Assembly (NCBI GenBank): GCA_004357435.1
Contig: SMVS01000129.1
Coordinates: 1 to 12,999, forward strand
Length of the DNA stretch: 12,999 nucleotides
DNA from: Nitrospina sp.
GTDB lineage: Bacteria > Nitrospinota > Nitrospinia > Nitrospinales > Nitrospinaceae
Reading direction: 5' to 3'
This document shows, piece after piece, positions 7,102-11,979 of the stretch (within the stretch, counting starts at the first letter, position 1; each line of letters begins with the position of its first letter). The notes beneath the pieces are model-generated. The model ran no database searches, was not told where the DNA came from, and worked only from the letters and a program-made list of their open reading frames with translations. The position numbers were made by a program, and so were the translations under genes.

Positions 7102-7236
7102 AACTCTACTTGCTCTCAGTAACGGTTAAGCATGAAATAGGGATCGGCTGTTTGGGTACAGCGTCACGCTGTTCGCCCCGCGCGGAGCGGCCGGCCATTG
7201 GCGCCCCCTGCTAAGGGGTTGTTAACCGTATAAGAC
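7102..7236. repeat. Intergenic repeat, copy A
   Basis: This segment is homologous to copy B at 8060-8187. Both share AGCATGAAA (7129-7137), CCGCGCGGAG (7178-7187) and CCCCTGCTAA (7205-7214) in the same order, with 17 bases between the last two blocks in each. Over 7172-7218 I count 34 of 47 identical bases without gaps, and most differences are transitions. An 8-bp inverted repeat, ACGGTTAA (7122-7129) and TTAACCGT (7222-7229), brackets 108 bp. Copy A has about 18 extra bases holding an ACAGCG-TCA-CGCTGT hairpin (7158-7172). A CCCCT/AGGGG stem lies at 7205-7218. It begins nine bases after the cyclase stop, and its right end overlaps the last codons of the small membrane protein gene. It could be a MITE-like element, a structured RNA or a decayed spacer family; no transposase is nearby. 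Confidence 0.7.
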
Positions 7237-7405
7237 TTTGGATCAGCCAGATTGCCACCAGCGCCCAGAACCCGGCGACCGCGGATTTGAACAATCGGCT
7301 TTCCCATTTCTTGCTGAAACGCGACATCAGAAACGCCATCGCGAACAGCGCAAACAAACTGGAGGTGAGAATGTAGGACGGGATGTTCCAACCAAAAATG
7401 GTCAT
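7211..7405 (-). CDS. Small two-helix membrane protein
   Basis: This is a 64-residue hydrophobic protein with two predicted transmembrane helices, at about residues 10-27 (YILTSSLFALFAMAFLMS) and 41-59 (SAVAGFWALVAIWLIQSLI). They are separated by a basic loop (RFSKKWESRLFK) that would face the cytoplasm. Trp, Phe and Tyr residues lie near the helix ends, as expected for a real membrane protein. An AGG about eight bases before the ATG offers a modest Shine-Dalgarno. I do not recognise the family. It lies 114 bases downstream of the YchJ/SEC-C gene on the same strand. Its last eight codons and stop fall inside repeat copy A, so the C-terminus may have been set by the repeat. A competing frame on this strand (7164-7391) is not hydrophobic and looks like a shadow. 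Confidence 0.6.
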   Translation of the reverse strand: MTIFGWNIPSYILTSSLFALFAMAFLMSRFSKKWESRLFKSAVAGFWALVAIWLIQSLIRLTTP

Positions 7406-7465
7406 GGTTTAACCTAAAAAACTTTGGGTGTGCGTTGCACAGGGGTCGAGCATGATTTCAGAGTT

Positions 7466-7500
7466 CAGCCTGCCACATCCAGCCGCAGGCTGGCCTTTTC
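7466..7500. other. Inverted-repeat hairpin between the two minus-strand genes
   Basis: CAGCCTGC (7466-7473) and GCAGGCTG (7485-7492) pair perfectly over eight bases. A nested alternative, CCAGCC-GCA-GGCTGG (7479-7493), is followed on the plus strand by CCTTTTC. The T-rich tail points in the plus direction, where no gene ends nearby. On the minus strand, where it would serve as terminator for the YchJ gene, no T-run follows. The two mutually exclusive stems could form an RNA switch, but this is speculative. Confidence 0.4.
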
Positions 7501-7519
7501 TCCTCCAGCGCTTCACCGG

Positions 7520-8020
7520 TCAACCGCAACATTTTTTATATTTTTTACCACTGCCACAGGGGCAGGGTGCGTTGCGTCCTACTTTGGCGGAACTGCGCTT
7601 GACAGGTTGGCGGGAGGGAGTTGGCGCGGCGTGAACGGTCGATTGTTTTTCGCTGTACATCCAGCGTCCGTTTTCCTTGATGAATTTTGAGGTCTCCTGC
7701 AATTCGTTGGCTTCACCCGCCTCCCGGTACCGCGCCACAAAGGTCACCTCCCCTGCCGCATCGTGCCGCTCACCCTGCCGGGTACCAAGAATCTCGAGGC
7801 CCAGCCATTCAATGTCCCCTTTTTCAAAATCCGCTGGAGATTTATGCGGGCGCTCATCGGCACAAGTGGTTTGAATGAGGTAATCCCAGTTGCCTTGGGT
7901 GGTGGCGGTGTAGCGCGAGCGCATCAAATCTTCGGCGGTATCGGCAAAGATGGCGCCTCGGATCAGTGGCCCGCAACAATCCGTGTAAGGAAAACTCATG
8001 CCACAACGACAATCCTTCAT
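7520..8020 (-). CDS. YchJ-family (UPF0225-like) protein with C-terminal SEC-C motif
   Basis: This soluble protein has 166 residues when started at the ATG at 8020. The N-terminus has the cysteine cluster of the YchJ family (CRCGMSFPYTDCCGPLI), followed by the typical TAEDLMRSRYTA segment. The central part is an NTF2-like alpha+beta domain (WLGLEILGT..., GEVTFVARY, FIKENGRWMY). A Ser/Pro/Thr-rich linker then leads to a SEC-C zinc-binding tail ending in CPCGSGKKYKKCCG. Both Cys-rich ends resemble the SecA C-terminal zinc motif, which contacts SecB or ribosomes; YchJ itself has no settled function. The frame extends two codons upstream to a GTG at 8026, but the GAGG placed about six bases before the ATG favours 8020. 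The small membrane protein gene lies 114 bases downstream, and the pair is flanked by repeat copies A and B. Confidence 0.9.
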   Translation of the reverse strand: MKDCRCGMSFPYTDCCGPLIRGAIFADTAEDLMRSRYTATTQGNWDYLIQTTCADERPHKSPADFEKGDIEWLGLEILGTRQGERHDAAGEVTFVARYREAGEANELQETSKFIKENGRWMYSEKQSTVHAAPTPSRQPVKRSSAKVGRNAPCPCGSGKKYKKCCG

Positions 8021-8042
8021 GAACACCTCAAATCATTTTGAA

Positions 8043-8057
8043 GCGGAGTGCCTCCGC
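8043..8057 (-). other. Hairpin in the leader of the YchJ/SEC-C gene
   Basis: GCGGAG and CTCCGC pair perfectly around a three-base loop, about 23-37 bases upstream of the chosen start codon and outside the Shine-Dalgarno. It is not followed by a T-run in either direction. It might shape the 5' end of the mRNA or mark the junction with repeat copy B, which begins a few bases further on. Confidence 0.4.
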
Positions 8058-8059
8058 AG

Positions 8060-8187
8060 GTAACTTGTCAAAACTCTGACTTCACTCAATAATAGCGGAG
8101 CATGAAACTAAAGCGTCAAAATTTTCGTACCGCGCGGAGTGGTCAGCTATTTGTTTCCCCTGCTAAAGAAGCGATTCAACTATAAAG
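8060..8187. repeat. Intergenic repeat, copy B
   Basis: This is the second copy of the repeat described at 7102-7236, in the same orientation about 950-970 bases away. Shared blocks are AGCATGAAA (8099-8107), CCGCGCGGAG (8130-8139) and CCCCTGCTAA (8157-8166); AACTCT at 8072 marks the clear left limit of homology with copy A. The terminal inverted repeat survives only partly: ATAGCGGA (8092-8099) against TCAACTAT (8176-8183), six of eight positions. Copy B is A+T-richer than A. It lacks the extra hairpin and the GGGG arm of the CCCCT stem, as if it were older or under less constraint. Its first bases (GTAACTTGT, 8060-8068) are not matched in copy A but recur at 10360. With the sequences on either side it fills the gene-free stretch 8021-8324. 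Confidence 0.65.
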
Positions 8188-8190
8188 GAA

Positions 8191-8238
8191 GGCGGGGTCC
8201 GCCAACAATATAAATCGGACCCCCATCGCCGAGGGGCG
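8191..8238 (+). other. Hairpin cluster upstream of the SUMF1-fold gene
   Basis: GGGGTCCG (8194-8201) and CGGACCCC (8216-8223) form a perfect eight-pair stem with a 14-base A+T-rich loop. A competing small hairpin, GGCGG-GGT-CCGCC, uses 8191-8203. Just downstream, CGCC-GAGG-GGCG (about 8227-8238) forms a third stem. No T-run follows, so an intrinsic terminator is unlikely. The cluster lies between repeat copy B and the SUMF1-fold gene, about 90-130 bases before its ATG. The rest of 8239-8324 holds a TCAAAA-A-TTTTGA inverted repeat near 8265-8277 and a TAAAAT (8281-8286) that could serve as a -10, without a good -35. Confidence 0.4.
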
Positions 8239-8324
8239 CGATCCAATGCTCTCCGTGGTTCCAATTCAAAAATTTTGAGGTAAAATCGGTTGACTCATTT
8301 CCCAAACTCTCTGGACCTGAAGCG

Positions 8325-9149
8325 ATGCAAAGAAGAAATACCATTTTTGTTTTGATCGCAGGATTGCTTTGCGCTCCGCTTGCGTCCTGGGCTCAAAACC
8401 CCGCCACGCCCGCCGCCAATGCAAACCTCACCACGATGGTGTTGATTCCCGGCGGCTCTTTCACTTCTGGAGCGCCTGTCGACCTGGGACATCAACTCTG
8501 CAAAAAATTTCATAACGGAAATTGCAGTCGAAGCTGGTTCGCGGATGAACAACCGATCCACACGCTCATTCTGGATCCTTTCTTCATCGACAAGTACGAG
8601 GTCACCCAGCGTGATTTTGAGCGGGTCATGAAACGCAATCCATCCAAATTTAAAGGCAAAATTCTGCCGGTGGATAACGTCACCTGGCAAGAAGCCAAAA
8701 CTTACTGTCAGAAATTGGGCAAACGCCTGCCCACCGAAGCGGAGTGGGAAAAAGCTTCCCAAGGCGGCGTGTCAACCGTTTACCCCTGGGGCGACGAATT
8801 CGAATCGGGCAAGGCTAATTTCTGTGACCAACGTTGTTCCAAAAGATGGCGGGAGAATCAATTTCAGGATGGCTACGAGTACACCGCGCCGGTCGGAAAC
8901 TACCCTCCCAACGGGTACGGTTTATATGACATGGCGGGAAACGTGTATGAGTGGGTGGAGGACTGGTACGCCAAGGATTATTACCGGGTCCGGCCGCATA
9001 AAAATCCGAAGGGTCCGGCCAGCGGTTCCAAAAAAGTGATGCGGGGCGGCTCGTGGATCAACTACTCGGTGGGAGTGCGCCCGGCGGATCGTACCGACAC
9101 CGATCCCGACGACCGGTTTGCTTTCAGTGGATTTCGTTGCGCCCAGTGA
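8325..9149 (+). CDS. Exported SUMF1-fold (formylglycine-generating-enzyme-like) protein
   Basis: This 274-residue protein has a signal peptide (basic MQRR, hydrophobic core about 7-20, likely cleavage after Ala-Ser-Trp-Ala at residue 23), so it should act outside the cytoplasm. The mature part is a SUMF1/FGE-sulfatase domain: MVLIPGGSFTSGA (38-50), DEQPIHTLILDPFFIDKYEVTQ (split over 74-95), KRLPTEAEWEKA (133-144), YPWGDEF (153-159), NGYGLYDMAGNVYEWVEDWY (196-215), MRGGSW (239-244) and FSGFRCA (267-273). In true formylglycine-generating enzymes an active-site Cys follows RGGSW; here it is Ile245, so sulfatase activation is improbable. Related domains serve in other oxidoreductases, ligand binding or as accessory domains. 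No sulfatase or partner gene is adjacent. Its stop lies 22 bases from the convergent DUF389 gene. Confidence 0.9.
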   Translation: MQRRNTIFVLIAGLLCAPLASWAQNPATPAANANLTTMVLIPGGSFTSGAPVDLGHQLCKKFHNGNCSRSWFADEQPIHTLILDPFFIDKYEVTQRDFERVMKRNPSKFKGKILPVDNVTWQEAKTYCQKLGKRLPTEAEWEKASQGGVSTVYPWGDEFESGKANFCDQRCSKRWRENQFQDGYEYTAPVGNYPPNGYGLYDMAGNVYEWVEDWYAKDYYRVRPHKNPKGPASGSKKVMRGGSWINYSVGVRPADRTDTDPDDRFAFSGFRCAQ

Positions 9150-9171
9150 GTTTTTGAAATTCTTCAAGTTC

Positions 9172-10167
9172 CTAGTCAGCGACCTGGCGCCGCAGAACGA
9201 TGACCGCTACCAGCACCGCCAGCGACACAATCCAAAAAAAGATGTAGGCCGCCATGGATTGCCGGGCTTTTCGTTTTTCGAGCCAGGTGCGCGGTTTAAT
9301 GCCACTGAAAATGAAGGACACCTTGGCCGCCAAATTCACCGACACCACGTTGGCGGCAAGCAGGAGACCGGCACCGATGGCCATATCGTATTTACCAGCG
9401 CCCAGCATGAGCCCCATGGTCGCGGTCGGCGGCAGTAAGGCCACCGCCACCATCACGCCTACCAGCACGCTGGGCAAACCCGTGGATAAAGACAACACGG
9501 CGGCAGCTCCGGAAGCCAGCGCCAGAACGATAGAATCCAACCCCACCTCGGTACGCGCCAGCAATTCGCGGCTGTGTACGTTCAGCGGCCACAGCGCGCC
9601 AATCAAAAACGACAACCCCAGCGCCAGGACCAGCCCGACCAGCGAGGTTTTGAGCGATTTCCACATCAGACCCGTATCGCCAAGCGCCGCCGCCAGGGCC
9701 AGCGCGATATTGGGACCGAGCAGAGGCGCGATGACCATGGCCCCAATGACCACCGTCACGTTATCTTTTAGCAAGCCAATCGCAACGACGATGGTGGACA
9801 GCACGACTAAAATCACATAGGTGCTGTTCAGCCGGGCATTTTTTTCGATGCTGTCGTACAACTCTTCGCGGGTGGTGGCCGCCGATCTTTCCTTTTTTTT
9901 GCCCTCATCATTCTCTGGCGCTTCCTCACGCGGCAAAACCGCTTCCACAGCGGTCACCAGAATTTTCGCGGTGGAGCTATTGCTCAACGTACCCTGCAGA
10001 GCGTCCAACACCTCCTGCCTTTGGGCATCGCCCACCAGCAAGCGGATGACGCAACGTCCGTCTTCACCTTTGGGGCCAACCCAGCAGTCGCGCGCTTCGT
10101 GCTGTTCGCCAATGGTCGTGACGATATCCTGGTAACTGGCGTCGGCGATCACTTCAATGATTTTCAT
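9172..10167 (-). CDS. TIGR00341 / DUF389 family membrane protein
   Basis: This is a 331-residue inner-membrane protein. Residues 1-80 form a soluble alpha/beta domain (KIIEVIADASYQDIV..., CVIRLLVGDAQRQEVLDALQ). A charged linker rich in Glu, Lys and Asp spans about 80-100. Six to seven membrane helices then run from about 115 to 327. The most conserved part is the VVIGAMVIAPLLGPNIALALA segment (split over 139-159), together with GVMVAVALLPPTATMGLMLG (237-256) and the GAGLLLAANVVSVNLAAKV helix. These are hallmarks of the 'uncharacterized hydrophobic domain' family, whose substrate is not established. Length and order of parts agree with the family. A TACAAT -10-like box lies about 67-72 bases upstream. 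The gene is divergent from the GT-C-like gene and convergent with the SUMF1-fold gene. Confidence 0.92.
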   Translation of the reverse strand: MKIIEVIADASYQDIVTTIGEQHEARDCWVGPKGEDGRCVIRLLVGDAQRQEVLDALQGTLSNSSTAKILVTAVEAVLPREEAPENDEGKKKERSAATTREELYDSIEKNARLNSTYVILVVLSTIVVAIGLLKDNVTVVIGAMVIAPLLGPNIALALAAALGDTGLMWKSLKTSLVGLVLALGLSFLIGALWPLNVHSRELLARTEVGLDSIVLALASGAAAVLSLSTGLPSVLVGVMVAVALLPPTATMGLMLGAGKYDMAIGAGLLLAANVVSVNLAAKVSFIFSGIKPRTWLEKRKARQSMAAYIFFWIVSLAVLVAVIVLRRQVAD

Positions 10168-10233
10168 GGAACGCGTGCCTCACAAAATTTTCAAATCGCT
10201 TTTCAAAACATCATTCCATTTTTATGCCGCCCG

Positions 10234-10239
10234 ATTGTA
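10234..10239 (-). promoter_or_regulatory. Possible -10 box for the DUF389 gene
   Basis: On the minus strand TACAAT (10239-10234) matches the -10 consensus at five of six positions and sits in an A+T-rich patch that also contains TATAAA (10250-10245). A weak TTCAGG lies 18 bases upstream. The predicted leader is about 60 bases, with a GTGAGG some 12 bases before the ATG. Confidence 0.35.
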
Positions 10240-10359
10240 TCCTATTTATATTGAGGGCCTGAATAATTCTCATGCTTGGAGGCCACCATCAGAAAGCATT
10301 TTTTGAATACCATTCACATGTTCTCAAAATTCCTCTGTGGCCCATTTTGCGAAATTAAT

Positions 10360-10408
10360 GTAACTTGTAAAGGCATTGCTTCACCCGCCCTTGAAACTAA
10401 AAGGCGTC
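10360..10408. repeat. Possible degenerate third copy (left part) of the intergenic repeat
   Basis: GTAACTTGT (10360-10368), CTTCAC (10379-10384), TGAAACTAAA (10392-10401) and GCGTC (10404-10408) occur in the same order as in copy B (8060-8068, 8080-8085, 8103-8112, 8113-8117), with a net deletion of about ten bases. The CCGCGCGGAG and CCCCTGCTAA blocks are absent. The colinearity is suggestive, but the matches are short and could be chance. The remaining part of this 281-base divergent spacer shows only A+T-rich sequence and two TTTTCAAA words near 10186-10206. Confidence 0.3.
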
Positions 10409-10437
10409 CCATCACTAACGCTTACGCCCGCAAACGA

Positions 10438-10443
10438 TACAAT
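10438..10443 (+). promoter_or_regulatory. Putative -10 box abutting the start of the GT-C-like gene
   Basis: TACAAT (10438-10443) matches the -10 consensus at five of six positions and ends five bases before the ATG at 10449. Initiation seven bases downstream would fall within the start codon, implying a leaderless mRNA. There is no Shine-Dalgarno and no convincing -35 box. Confidence 0.4.
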
Positions 10444-10448
10444 TTCTG

Positions 10449-11972
10449 ATGACATCCCACTCCGCCACGACTCTCGGCACTTGGACCCTCCGGCTCACCC
10501 GCCTGTTGGTTTATGTTTACGCGATCAACGCGTTTCTTAATTTTGGGGCCGACCCGGATCTTTGGGGCCACATTAAATTTGGCGGGGACCTCTGGACCTC
10601 GGGCAGTGTTCCAATAACCGACCCCTACTCCTACACGGCGCTTGGCCATGTCTGGATCAACCACGAGTGGTTGATGGAGCTCCTGTTTTTCTTAATTTAC
10701 GATGCCACGGGGTCGACCGGTCTGCTGGTGTTCCGGCTGGTTTTGGGAATGACCATCATTCATCTGCTTTCCAGCCTGTATTTCCGCCATGCGGGAAACT
10801 TACTGATTTACGCCCTGCATTTCATTCTGCTGATCCACGTGATTGCCAGCGGGTTCGCCATGCGCCCGCAACTCATCACATTTCTTTTGACCGCTTTGCT
10901 GGTGGTCATCCTGCAACACTTTTTTGAAGGAAAGCGGAAGGTCATCCTCTGGATGCCGCTGTTGATGCTTTTGTGGGTGAACAGCCACGGCGGCGTGGTG
11001 TTGGGCATCGGATTGCTGGGCATGGTGACCGGCATCGAGTGGCTCCGCCACCGGTCTTTCCATATCCTGCATGTGAAATGGTTGACGGGTGCGCTGGCCT
11101 TGTCGGGTCTGGCCTTACTGATCAACCCTTACGGCCACCACCTGCTCTGGTTTTTTCTCGAAACCATTCCGCGGGAACGGATCGTGACAGAATGGCAAGC
11201 CATCACGATTTTTGACACGAGCAGACTGCCGTTCAAAGCCATGGTTTTATTATTTCTGGTCACGTTCTTTTCCAAAATACCGAAGCGGTGGTGGGAGGTG
11301 GCCATCATCACTTTCGCAATTTTTTATGGATTCAAACATGGCCGCCACAGCGTGCTGGCGGGCATCCTGCTGACTCCCTACCTGCCCCTGCACTTGGCCA
11401 ACCTGGTGGAGAATTGGCAGGCTAAAAAATTCCAGCGGCCTCTGCCCAACTTCGCTCATGCCCTGATCCTCGCATCCATGACCCTGTTCATTATTTTTCA
11501 ACTGACCTTCCATTTTCAAAAATTTCGGCAGAATAATTTTAAAATCCAGGTAGACCCTACTTATTTTCCCATGCATGCGGTTCGATTTATGAAGGAGAAT
11601 AATATCAATGGCAACATTCTCATTCTTTTCGATTGGGGGGAATATGTTATTTGGCAACTGCCAGAATCGAAAGTTTCGGTGGATGGCCGGTATTGGACGG
11701 TTTACCCGCTGGAATTGACGTTACAGCAATTTAATTTCAATCAGGGGCGGGAGGGCTGGCAGGATATTCTTGGTTTATACCCGCATGAAATTATTTTGAC
11801 TCACCACAAAAATACTCACTTGGAACAGCGTAAGGACTGGGTCAAGATATATCACGATCCCAGAGCGCGGATTTTCGTGCGCAAGACTGAACCGCCTGAT
11901 CCGGTGCTGAAAAAATTTTACAACCGGGAATTGTTGCATAATAGCGAGCCGCCGGAGTGGTCGTTTCCCTAA
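10449..11972 (+). CDS. Polytopic membrane protein, GT-C glycosyltransferase-like
   Basis: This 507-residue protein has about nine to eleven hydrophobic segments between residues 14 and 352 and a soluble C-terminal domain (about 360-507). The first extracytoplasmic loop contains an acidic motif DPDLWGH (35-41), then PITDPYSYTALGHVWINHEWL, a layout typical of GT-C polyprenyl-phosphate-sugar-dependent transferases, where an Asp in this loop is catalytic. Further conserved-looking spots are MRPQL (138-142), NSHGG (178-182), NPYG (226-229) and GRHSVLAG (298-305). The C-terminal part has LFDWGEYVIW (393-402) and VDGRYWTVYP (411-420), a pattern I associate with a family of uncharacterised bacterial membrane proteins. 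Donor and acceptor cannot be inferred, and no polysaccharide genes adjoin. The ATG at 10449 is used because a hydrophobic helix begins shortly after it; no Shine-Dalgarno is seen. The gene ends seven bases from the convergent phosphorylase gene. Confidence 0.8.
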   Translation: MTSHSATTLGTWTLRLTRLLVYVYAINAFLNFGADPDLWGHIKFGGDLWTSGSVPITDPYSYTALGHVWINHEWLMELLFFLIYDATGSTGLLVFRLVLGMTIIHLLSSLYFRHAGNLLIYALHFILLIHVIASGFAMRPQLITFLLTALLVVILQHFFEGKRKVILWMPLLMLLWVNSHGGVVLGIGLLGMVTGIEWLRHRSFHILHVKWLTGALALSGLALLINPYGHHLLWFFLETIPRERIVTEWQAITIFDTSRLPFKAMVLLFLVTFFSKIPKRWWEVAIITFAIFYGFKHGRHSVLAGILLTPYLPLHLANLVENWQAKKFQRPLPNFAHALILASMTLFIIFQLTFHFQKFRQNNFKIQVDPTYFPMHAVRFMKENNINGNILILFDWGEYVIWQLPESKVSVDGRYWTVYPLELTLQQFNFNQGREGWQDILGLYPHEIILTHHKNTHLEQRKDWVKIYHDPRARIFVRKTEPPDPVLKKFYNRELLHNSEPPEWSFP

Positions 11973-11979
11973 GGTTTGT

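Noticed and set aside
7164..7391. Alternative 75-codon minus-strand frame overlapping the small membrane protein
   Set aside because: Its product is not hydrophobic, is Gly/Arg-rich towards the end where it runs through the repeat, and has no family likeness; the overlapping frame encodes two clean membrane helices.
7439..7462. A further copy of the repeat at GAGCATGA (7448-7455)
   Set aside because: Only eight bases match; none of the downstream conserved blocks follows at the expected distance.
8021..8026. GTG start two codons upstream for the YchJ/SEC-C gene
   Set aside because: The GAGG Shine-Dalgarno is better spaced for the ATG at 8020, and the extra two residues add nothing conserved.
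7102..8187. Composite transposon or integron cassette with transposase
   Set aside because: There is no transposase or integrase frame between or near the repeats, and no clear target-site duplication at either copy; only the repeat itself can be supported.
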